Shown here: one piece after another, positions 1 through 4,829 of the stretch
Layout of the letters: the number at the start of each line of letters is the position of its first letter
Numbering within the stretch: position 1 is the first letter of the stretch
Assembly (NCBI GenBank): GCA_027356675.1
Contig: DAHVXO010000284.1
Coordinates: forward strand, 1-7,162
Direction of reading: 5' to 3'
DNA: 7,162 nucleotides
Origin: Symbiobacteriaceae bacterium
GTDB taxonomy: Bacteria > Bacillota_E > Symbiobacteriia > Symbiobacteriales > Symbiobacteriaceae
Made by a program: the position numbers and the translations under genes
The notes under the pieces: generated by a model
The model's database searches: none
Told to the model about the DNA's origin: nothing
The model's input: only the letters and a program-made list of their open reading frames with translations

Positions 1-478
1 ACAGCCCGTTGCGCAGGGGCGGGTCCGCTCCCTTGGCACGATCCGTCGCCATCTTGGCATCGCCCTGTCGGCACAGAAGGCGGACCGCTTCGTGCGGATG
101 GAGATGGTGGAGAACCGCCTGATCATTCATTTTGATGCAGCGCTACTGTTTGATAGCGGAAGTGCGGTGGACAAACAGGAGGCGATTGCGGCACTGGACG
201 CCATCGGGCGGGTGCTGGCGAGCTCGGCGAACCACCTGACCATCGAAGGCCATACGGATAACGACCCGCTGATTCCAAGCCTGCAGTTCCCAGATAACTG
301 GATGCTTTCCGACGGACGGGCTCGGGGCGTCATGCGCTTCTTTGGCGAACTCAACGGCATCCCCTGGACTCAGATGTCCATCGCTGGTTACGCCGATACC
401 CGCCCCATTGCGTCAAATGACACCCCCGCAGGCAAGGCCAAGAACAGGCGGGTCGACATTGTGGTGCTCGGTCGTTAG
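1..478 (+). CDS. motB: MotB flagellar stator protein, C-terminal part (5' end outside window)
   Basis: The reading frame is open from position 2 to the TAG at 476-478 and gives the last 158 residues; the start lies upstream. MotB anchors the MotA/MotB ion-channel stator to peptidoglycan. The visible part is the OmpA/MotB-like periplasmic domain. A beta strand precedes 'LIIHFDAALLFDSGSA' (visible residues 40-55), followed by a helix. The peptidoglycan-binding signature is 'IEGHTDNDP' (81-89), then 'NWMLSDGRA' (99-107), and the domain ends with 'GYADTRPIASNDT' and 'KNRRVDIVVLGR'. The NW-x-LS-xx-RA spacing is typical of MotB rather than of outer-membrane OmpA proteins. The N-terminal membrane helix with the ion-binding Asp and the plug are not in the window, so H+ versus Na+ coupling cannot be judged. 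Next to fliL, as in many Clostridia; motA is expected just upstream. Confidence 0.93.
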   Translation, partial: QPVAQGRVRSLGTIRRHLGIALSAQKADRFVRMEMVENRLIIHFDAALLFDSGSAVDKQEAIAALDAIGRVLASSANHLTIEGHTDNDPLIPSLQFPDNWMLSDGRARGVMRFFGELNGIPWTQMSIAGYADTRPIASNDTPAGKAKNRRVDIVVLGR

Positions 479-489
479 GGTCCGTGACC

Positions 490-497
490 GGAGGAGG
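490..497 (+). promoter_or_regulatory. Shine-Dalgarno site that fixes the fliL start
   Basis: GGAGGAGG lies 7 nt before the ATG at 505. An in-frame GTG at 484 lies upstream of this site and has no Shine-Dalgarno of its own at a suitable distance, so ATG 505 is chosen. Confidence 0.75.
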
Positions 498-504
498 AAA
501 GCGG

Positions 505-999
505 ATGAACCTGAAGAAGATCGGGCTATATGCCGGAATTGGCCTGGGCGCCCTGGCCGTCGTGATGGCGGTGGCCGGCGGAACTGTCTACCTCTTCGTC
601 AAGCTAAACTCGCCGCAGGCGAAAGAGGCGGCCGCCGTGGCTACCACCAAGGGCGGTACGGAGAAGGGCCTAACCCTCGACTTTGAGATCACACAGAAGA
701 ACATCGTGCTGCTCAAGCCGTTTGTCACGAATCTGGCGGATTCCGACCGACCCCGCTATATTAATGTCACTTTTGAATTGGTCACAAAAGATCAGGTGAC
801 GAAGGAGAAGGTGGCTGCAAATCTGCCGGTGGTGCGGGATGCCGTGGTTGCTGTCCTAAATAGTAAGAAGGCTTTGGAGGTAACCGGCGAAGCAGGAGCC
901 AATACCCTTAAGGATGACATTCTAAAGCGGCTCAACGATGCCCTGGGCGGTAAGTTAGTGGCCAAGGTGCTCATCACTGACTTCGTCGTCCAATACTGA
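505..999 (+). CDS. fliL: FliL, flagellar basal-body/stator-associated membrane protein
   Basis: 164 residues, close to the usual FliL length. A short basic N-terminus (MNLKKIG) precedes one membrane segment at about residues 9-33. A low-complexity Ala/Lys/Thr linker (35-55) follows, and then the periplasmic FliL domain, which resembles stomatin/SPFH folds. Its hallmarks are 'LKPFVTNLADSDRPRYINV' (70-88), a helix containing 'LPVVRDAVVAVLNSK', and the C-terminal 'LVAKVLITDFVVQY', equivalent to the conserved 'V..V.FTDFVVQ' ending. FliL surrounds the stator and stabilises its active form, supporting swimming or swarming under load. The start is 26 nt after motB. The placement between motB and fliM agrees with this role. 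The family assignment rests on the overall pattern and neighbours, since FliL is poorly conserved in sequence. Confidence 0.93.
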   Translation: MNLKKIGLYAGIGLGALAVVMAVAGGTVYLFVKLNSPQAKEAAAVATTKGGTEKGLTLDFEITQKNIVLLKPFVTNLADSDRPRYINVTFELVTKDQVTKEKVAANLPVVRDAVVAVLNSKKALEVTGEAGANTLKDDILKRLNDALGGKLVAKVLITDFVVQY

Positions 1000-1043
1000 T
1001 TCCCAGCCTGACAGCCCCGGTAGCACCCTGGGAGGCGAGATGC

Positions 1044-2045
1044 GTGGCCGATATCCTGAGTCAGGCGGAAATCGACTCCCTGATCTCCGCCATGGTCAAC
1101 CAGAAACAGGAGCGCGACGACAAGCGGTCAGCTCAGGTACCCATGCCTAAACGGGTCCGGCAGTACGATTTTCGCCGCCCTGATAAGTTCTCAAAGGATC
1201 AGATCCGCACGCTGCAGATGATCCACGAGAACTTTATCCGGCCGCTGCAGACTTACTTTGCGGGCCGGTTCCGCGCCATGGTGCAAATGGTGGTCGGTTC
1301 GGTCGACCAGACCACATACGCCGAGTTCATTCGTTCCATCTCCAACCCGTCGGTGATCTGTCCCTTCAGTATGTCACCGCTCCCCGGCACATGCGTAATG
1401 GACGTAAACCCGGTGGTCGCGTTCCCGATGCTGGACCGGCTCTTCGGTGGGCCGGGCGGTGCGGTCCCACAGAACCGGGCGCTTACTGAGATCGAAAGCT
1501 CGGTGATTCACGGCGTGATCCAGGGTACGTTGGAGGCCTACTCCGAGGCGTGGCGGAACATCTCAAACTTCCACATCACGCCTGGGAATCTGGAGACCAA
1601 CCCGATGTTCGTCCAGGTGGCGGCCCCCAGCGAAATTGTCATCACCGTCGCGTTGGATGTGCGCATCGGTGAGCACGTGGGTGTAATCACGATCTGCCTA
1701 CCCCACCTGACACTGGAGCCGATTCTGGACAAGCTGTCAGCGCACAACTGGTTCAAGACCCAATCACGCGAGGTAAGACCGGCAGATATGGTGGCCCTGG
1801 AATCCCGTGTCGGCGTCGCCAAGGTCTCCGTCGTGGCCGAGCTCGGTCGCACGGAACTGACCGTGGCCGAGATCCTCGATCTGGGCACTGGGGACGTGGT
1901 CATGCTTGACGCCCGACTGAGCGATCAGGTCACCGTATACGTCGGCAATCAGCCTAAGTTCAGCGGACGCCCGGGACGCACACATGGTCGTACGGCCATC
2001 GAGATTACGGGCGACGCCAAGAAGGGGGACGACGAAGATGTATGA
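1044..2045 (+). CDS. fliM: FliM, flagellar motor switch protein
   Basis: 333 residues with a GTG start, preceded by GGGAGG (1030-1035) at 8 nt. An out-of-frame ATG at 1040 is too close to that site and gives only a short frame. The N-terminal CheY-P docking peptide is 'DILSQAEIDSLISAM' (3-17), then a charged linker. The CheC-like middle domain starts near residue 40 ('YDFRRPDKFSKDQI') and includes 'PLPGTCVMDVNPVVAFPMLD' and the 'LFGGPGG' loop (133-139), which matches the GGxG region that contacts FliG. The C-terminal SpoA/FliN-like domain spans about 255-323 ('VSVVAELGRTELTVAEILDLG'). FliM links FliG to FliY in the C-ring and changes rotation direction on binding CheY-P. It ends in an acidic tail (GDDEDV) whose codons overlap the fliY start by 8 nt, suggesting translational coupling. 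Confidence 0.97.
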   Translation: MADILSQAEIDSLISAMVNQKQERDDKRSAQVPMPKRVRQYDFRRPDKFSKDQIRTLQMIHENFIRPLQTYFAGRFRAMVQMVVGSVDQTTYAEFIRSISNPSVICPFSMSPLPGTCVMDVNPVVAFPMLDRLFGGPGGAVPQNRALTEIESSVIHGVIQGTLEAYSEAWRNISNFHITPGNLETNPMFVQVAAPSEIVITVALDVRIGEHVGVITICLPHLTLEPILDKLSAHNWFKTQSREVRPADMVALESRVGVAKVSVVAELGRTELTVAEILDLGTGDVVMLDARLSDQVTVYVGNQPKFSGRPGRTHGRTAIEITGDAKKGDDEDV

Positions 2046-3120
2046 GGAGTCCATCTCCCAGGCGGAGATCGATGCCCTGGTCCGCGGGATCGTGGGAGGG
2101 GAAGAGTCGACCGCGGCCCCCGCGGCGGTACAGCAGGAACCGTCTCTTCTGCAGGGACCACTGCATGAGTTTGTCGAGACCGCCGGCCAGGCGCTCACCG
2201 ATCTCGTCGGTGTGCCCTGCCAGGCGGCTTTGATCGAGGTCAGCACCACGAACCTGCTGGGGGTCTCCTCGCTGATGCAAGGTCAGATCCTGGTAGGCCG
2301 TGCGGCGCTGACCACCGGGCTGTCTGGCACGGTCTACTACGTGCTGCCCAACAGCCTGGGCCTGGCGATGATCACCCAGTTGTACGGTGGCGTCGCCCCT
2401 TCCTATTTGGATGACTCCGCCCTGGGTGCGCTGGCCGAGGGCCTGACCCAGATGAACCAGGCTGGTCTGACCAAGCTGGCCGACGTCCTGTCTCGCCCGG
2501 TACTGGCGGCACAGGTGGAGGCGGTCTCGGCCATGTCGATCACCGAGGTCGCCGGAGTCATTCCCGGGGCCGTTGTGGTCGCAGCAGCCTTCGACCTATC
2601 GGTATCGGACACCAACGGCCGTATGTATATCCTGCTGCCGCAGGAGGCTGCCTCTGCAATCGTGCAGGCCGTCAGGCTGCGCAACACAGCCAAGGCCCGG
2701 CCGGTTGACGACGCGCTGGCGCACGTACCGGTGGCCGCTCCAGCCCCCCCCGCCGCAGCGCCGTCCGTACCGGTCAAGGCAGCCGCTACCGGGTCCTCGT
2801 CCGTGTCGTATCAGACCGCGCAATTCCCAGACCTGGCGCCACGGGCCGGCCGCGAGGAGATCCGCAACATCGAACTGCTCCTGGACGTCACGTTGCAGGT
2901 GACGGTGGAATTGGGCCGCACCCGGCGCCAGATCCGGGAGGTGCTGGCCATGGGCCCCGGTTCCGTCGTGGAATTGGACAAGCTGGCCGGCGAGCAGGTG
3001 GATGTGCTGGTCAACGGGAAGCTAATCGCCAAGGGCGAGGTCGTCGTCATCGACGAGAACTACGGGGTGCGCATCACGGACATCATCAGTCCCGTGGACC
3101 GGGTCCAGTCGCTCAAGTAA
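2038..3120 (+). CDS. fliY: FliY, motor switch protein (CheC-like + FliN-like domains)
   Basis: 360 residues from ATG 2038, preceded by GAAGGGGG (2021-2028) at 9 nt. A longer in-frame start at 1984 would lie inside fliM and precede the docking peptide, so it is rejected. Domains: an N-terminal CheY-docking-type peptide 'ESISQAEIDALVRGIVGG' (4-21); a two-half CheC/CheX-like domain (about 40-215); a Pro/Ala-rich linker (about 221-270); and a C-terminal SpoA/FliN domain (273-355) with 'LLDVTLQVTVELGRTRRQI' and 'LDKLAGEQVDVLVNGKLIA', as in FliN. FliY replaces FliN in the C-ring of Bacillota and, in Bacillus, also dephosphorylates CheY-P. Here both expected [D/S]xxxExxN phosphatase motifs look degraded: Glu47 has Gly50, and Glu134 has Thr137, where Asn is expected. 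The protein is therefore probably structural. The second alignment is clearer than the first. Confidence 0.95.
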   Translation: MYEESISQAEIDALVRGIVGGEESTAAPAAVQQEPSLLQGPLHEFVETAGQALTDLVGVPCQAALIEVSTTNLLGVSSLMQGQILVGRAALTTGLSGTVYYVLPNSLGLAMITQLYGGVAPSYLDDSALGALAEGLTQMNQAGLTKLADVLSRPVLAAQVEAVSAMSITEVAGVIPGAVVVAAAFDLSVSDTNGRMYILLPQEAASAIVQAVRLRNTAKARPVDDALAHVPVAAPAPPAAAPSVPVKAAATGSSSVSYQTAQFPDLAPRAGREEIRNIELLLDVTLQVTVELGRTRRQIREVLAMGPGSVVELDKLAGEQVDVLVNGKLIAKGEVVVIDENYGVRITDIISPVDRVQSLK

Positions 3121-3132
3121 GGGGAATCCCGC

Positions 3133-3612
3133 GTGAGCACGATGGAGTTGGTCAAGCCCCTTCTCTACTTCGGCTTTCTGTTTGCAGTCGTGGTCTTTCT
3201 GGCCTGGCTAACGACCCGGCTGGTCGGCACTCGCATGACGGGGCCGACCCGGGGCCGCCCGCTGCGGATTCTCCAGCATGTGCCCGTGGGCCGGGAGCGC
3301 TCGATCGTGCTGCTCGAGGTGGGCGGGCGGATCTACATGCTCGGAGCCACTGCCCAGCAGGTGACCCTGCTGGACGCCATCGACGATCCCGCTGCCATCC
3401 AGCGAATCATGGCAGGACTGCCGCCTGACGGCGAGAATCCACTGGGGAAGATACTTCCCCAGTCCTTTTCCGATGTCCTGAATCAGGCGCTGGGGGGATT
3501 CGGGTCCGCTGGGCGCGCTCCGAACAAGCCGGGCCAACCGGCGGAGGCGGATGAGACCGAGCGCTTGCAGGAGCAGATTGAGCGGCTGAAGCGCCTTACG
3601 AAGCGAGAGTAG
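3133..3612 (+). CDS. fliO: FliO, flagellar export-gate assembly protein (FliZ of Bacillus naming)
   Basis: 159 residues with a GTG start, 12 nt after fliY. AGGGGA (3120-3125) sits 7 nt before GTG 3133 but 16 nt before the in-frame ATG 3142, so GTG is favoured. One membrane segment covers about residues 8-30 ('LLYFGFLFAVVVFLAWLTT'). The small cytoplasmic FliO domain follows: 'PLRILQHVPVGRERSIVLLEVGGRIYMLG' region (43-71) with the typical 'V..G.LLD.I' ending near 76-83. The C-terminal third is a Gly/Pro-rich spacer and then a charged helix rich in heptads (140-159, 'ETERLQEQIERLKRLTKRE'), possibly a short coiled coil. FliO aids assembly and stability of the FliP ring. Placement right before fliP is usual. 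The codons for residues 103-111 form a perfect inverted repeat, listed separately. FliO sequences diverge widely, so identification rests on domain pattern plus position. Confidence 0.9.
   Translation: MSTMELVKPLLYFGFLFAVVVFLAWLTTRLVGTRMTGPTRGRPLRILQHVPVGRERSIVLLEVGGRIYMLGATAQQVTLLDAIDDPAAIQRIMAGLPPDGENPLGKILPQSFSDVLNQALGGFGSAGRAPNKPGQPAEADETERLQEQIERLKRLTKRE
3441..3463 (+). repeat. Perfect inverted repeat (10-bp arms, 3-nt loop) inside fliO
   Basis: ACTGGGGAAG at 3441-3450 and its exact complement CTTCCCCAGT at 3454-3463 are separated only by ATA. CC and four T's (3466-3469) follow. In RNA this would form a very stable hairpin within the coding region, just after the FliO domain. The repeat is seen directly. 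Any role (pause, RNA processing, attenuation) is inference. Confidence 0.8.
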
Positions 3613-3617
3613 GGGGA
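3611..3617 (+). promoter_or_regulatory. Shine-Dalgarno site that fixes the fliP TTG start
   Basis: AGGGGGA, overlapping the fliO stop codon, lies 7 nt before TTG 3625. The only other nearby in-frame start, ATG 3637, is 19 nt away and would remove the basic residues in front of the signal peptide. Confidence 0.7.
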
Positions 3618-3624
3618 AGCGTCC

Positions 3625-4395
3625 TTGCGCATTCGCATGTGGACAGGGTCGCTGCTGCTTGCCGGGGCGCTATTCTTCTTCTTGCCTGCACCTGCAGCAT
3701 GGGCTGAAGACCCGCCTATCCCCGTCCCTGCGGTCAACCTGACTGTGGGGCAGTCCGCCAAGCCCGCGGACGTGCTCACTTCCCTGCAGATCGTCGCACT
3801 GTTGACGGTCCTGTCGCTGGCACCTTCGATTCTGGTCTTGACCACGGCTTTCACGCGCATCATCGTGGTGCTCTCTTTTACCCGCAGTGCGCTCGCGACG
3901 CAGAACATGCCCCCTAACCAGGTGCTGGTGGGACTTGCCCTGTTTCTGACCTTCTTCGTCATGGCCCCCACCTGGACGCGCATCAACACCGATGCGCTAC
4001 AGCCCTACCTGAAGGGTGATCTAACCCAGGCCCAGGCGCTGGAAAAGGGCTCGAAACCCCTGCGGGACTTCATGCTCAAGCAGACCAACGAGAAGGACCT
4101 CGCCCTATTCGTCAACCTCTCGGGCCTGCCGCGCCCAGAGAAGCAGGAGGACCTGCCGACCTACGTCGTCATCCCGGCCTTTGCGGTCAGCGAGATCGCC
4201 ACGGCCTTTCGGATTGGTTTCCTCATCTTCATCCCATTCATCGTGATCGATATGGTGGTCGCCGCTACGCTGATGTCCATGGGCATGCTGATGCTGCCAC
4301 CCATGATGATCTCCCTGCCGTTCAAGATCTTGCTCTTTGTGATGATGGACGGGTGGCGGCTGGTCGTACAGTACCTGGTTACCAGTTTTCACTAA
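3625..4395 (+). CDS. fliP: FliP, flagellar type III export channel protein
   Basis: 256 residues with a TTG start. An N-terminal signal peptide is visible: basic MRIRMW, hydrophobic core (8-21), and a likely cleavage after 'AAWA' (residue 27). FliP is known to be made with a cleavable signal sequence. The mature protein shows the family hallmarks: membrane segments at about 54-86 ('LAPSILVLTTAFTRIIVVLSF') and 100-116, an extracytoplasmic region (about 118-183) with 'FVNLSGLPRP', then 'VIPAFAVSEIATAFRIGFL' (182-200), 'FIPFIVIDMVVAATLMSMG' and 'MLMLPPMMISLPFKILLFV'. The Met-rich stretch (217-228) corresponds to the methionine gasket that closes the export pore. Five FliP subunits form the core of the FliP-FliQ-FliR channel. 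The gene follows fliO by 12 nt, but a 163-nt gap with a terminator-like hairpin separates it from fliQ, which is unusual. Confidence 0.97.
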   Translation: MRIRMWTGSLLLAGALFFFLPAPAAWAEDPPIPVPAVNLTVGQSAKPADVLTSLQIVALLTVLSLAPSILVLTTAFTRIIVVLSFTRSALATQNMPPNQVLVGLALFLTFFVMAPTWTRINTDALQPYLKGDLTQAQALEKGSKPLRDFMLKQTNEKDLALFVNLSGLPRPEKQEDLPTYVVIPAFAVSEIATAFRIGFLIFIPFIVIDMVVAATLMSMGMLMLPPMMISLPFKILLFVMMDGWRLVVQYLVTSFH

Positions 4396-4410
4396 GGGCT
4401 TGATTGCCTG

Positions 4411-4441
4411 ACGCCCTCGTATCGCATGCGGGGGTGTTTTT
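4411..4441 (+). terminator. Putative intrinsic terminator after fliP
   Basis: Positions 4411-4421 (ACGCCCTCGTA) pair with 4427-4437 (TGCGGGGGTGT) in a gap-free 11-bp stem: six G-C, two A-T and three G-U pairs, closed by a 5-nt loop (TCGCA). A run of five T's (4437-4441) follows directly. It starts 15 nt after the fliP stop codon. The structure and its place meet the usual criteria for a rho-independent terminator, though the T-run is short, so read-through is likely. It would separate fliP from fliQ-fliR-flhB-flhA. Confidence 0.65.
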
Positions 4442-4444
4442 CAT

Positions 4445-4457
4445 ATCCTGGCAGGAT
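4445..4457. repeat. 13-nt perfect palindrome ATCCTG-G-CAGGAT
   Basis: Two exact 6-bp half sites around one central base, four bases past the T-run of the putative terminator. With a 1-nt centre it is poorly suited to be an RNA hairpin, so if functional it would more likely be a DNA site. It could be chance. Confidence 0.4.
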
Positions 4458-4469
4458 GATCGCGCCTGT

Positions 4470-4499
4470 TTGCCGTATCCTTAGAAATGTACCTAGAAC
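4470..4499 (+). promoter_or_regulatory. Weak candidate SigA-type promoter upstream of fliQ
   Basis: TTGCCG (4470-4475) and TAGAAC (4494-4499) each match four of six consensus bases, with 18 nt between them. An overlapping and equally weak SigD-like reading (TAGA at 4482-4485, 16 nt, then TCCGACTT at 4502-4509) also exists. Neither is convincing alone. They are listed because they lie between a terminator-like hairpin and a gene that must still be transcribed. Confidence 0.22.
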
Positions 4500-4514
4500 A
4501 TTCCGACTTCGATT

Positions 4515-4528
4515 ATTCAGATCTGAAT
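4515..4528. promoter_or_regulatory. 14-nt perfect palindrome upstream of fliQ, possible operator
   Basis: ATTCAGATCTGAAT is exactly self-complementary. The half-site TCAGAT recurs as a direct repeat at 4517-4522 and 4528-4533, 11 bp apart, about one helical turn. It lies 30 nt before the fliQ start and just downstream of the weak promoter candidates, a position where a dimeric regulator could block transcription. The regulator is unknown. Confidence 0.4.
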
Positions 4529-4544
4529 CAGATGGCGTCCAAGT

Positions 4545-4549
4545 GAGGG
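4545..4549 (+). promoter_or_regulatory. Ribosome binding site that fixes the fliQ TTG start
   Basis: GAGGG lies 9 nt before TTG 4559. GTG 4551 and ATG 4554 are in a different frame and too close to this site. The fliQ frame has a stop at 4544-4546 and no other start codon before TTG 4559. Confidence 0.65.
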
Positions 4550-4558
4550 TGTGATGCC

Positions 4559-4828
4559 TTGCAAGAAGAGTTCATTATCACGCTGGGGCGCCAGGCGATG
4601 CTGACTGTGCTCATAGTCTCAGGCCCAATTCTGTTGATGGGTCTGGTCGCCGGCCTGCTCGTCTCCGTCTTCCAGGCAACGACCCAGATCAACGAACAGA
4701 CCCTCACCTTCATCCCAAAGATCCTGGTGGTCCTGGTAGGGGTCGTGCTGTTCGGCCCTTTTATGTACCACACAATGCTGGAGTTCACACTACAGGTGTT
4801 CGCCCGGATTCCGCAGGTGGTGCCGTAA
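4559..4828 (+). CDS. fliQ: FliQ, flagellar type III export channel protein
   Basis: 89 residues, the standard FliQ length. The protein starts 'MQEEFIITLGRQAM', matching the family's usual short N-terminus, which supports the TTG start; the next in-frame ATG (4598) would cut into the first helix. Two hydrophobic hairpin helices lie at about 14-39 and 51-75. The signature between them is 'SVFQATTQINEQTLTFIPK' (36-54), nearly invariant in FliQ and related injectisome proteins. Several FliQ copies wrap around the FliP-FliR core at the cytoplasmic entrance of the export channel. It is the first gene after the fliP-fliQ gap and sits one base before fliR, so both are almost certainly cotranscribed. 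Confidence 0.97.
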   Translation: MQEEFIITLGRQAMLTVLIVSGPILLMGLVAGLLVSVFQATTQINEQTLTFIPKILVVLVGVVLFGPFMYHTMLEFTLQVFARIPQVVP

Positions 4829-4829
4829 G

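Larger units (their letters stand above)
4396..4558 (+). other. Non-coding gap between fliP and fliQ
   Basis: This is the only sizeable intergenic space in the window; the other junctions range from an 8-nt overlap to 44 nt. It looks less GC-rich than the flanking genes, especially 4470-4530. It holds the terminator-like hairpin (4411-4441), a 13-nt palindrome (4445-4457), a small dyad (AATGT 4486-4490 with ACATT 4498-4502), a 14-nt perfect palindrome (4515-4528) and the fliQ ribosome binding site. I see no convincing reading frame in it. The make-up suggests a break in transcription followed by a regulatory or re-initiation region. Confidence 0.7.

Noticed and set aside
484..504. GTG start for fliL seven codons upstream
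   Set aside because: The Shine-Dalgarno GGAGGAGG lies downstream of this codon and fits ATG 505. The added residues (VTGGGKR) are simply the translated ribosome binding site.
1040..1153. ATG at 1040 opening a short frame that overlaps the fliM start
   Set aside because: Only 4 nt from the Shine-Dalgarno, and it encodes a short unconserved peptide. GTG 1044 gives the typical FliM N-terminus.
1984..2037. Longer FliY with 18 extra N-terminal residues
   Set aside because: This start lies inside the fliM C-terminal domain codons. The family docking peptide begins right after ATG 2038, which has its own Shine-Dalgarno.
2042..2233. ATG in an ATGA overlap with the fliM stop
   Set aside because: It is in a different frame from fliY and gives an Arg/Ser/Pro-rich shadow peptide. 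The FliY domains are read from ATG 2038.
4105..4392. Long reverse-strand frames opposite fliP, fliR, flhB and others
   Set aside because: They are rich in Arg, His and Gln, as typical for antisense of GC-rich membrane-protein genes, and lack family motifs. The + strand genes explain these regions fully.
4551..4604. GTG/ATG-started mini reading frame overlapping the fliQ start
   Set aside because: It ends after 16 codons from ATG 4554, is too close to the ribosome binding site and shows no recognisable product. It could at most compete for initiation.
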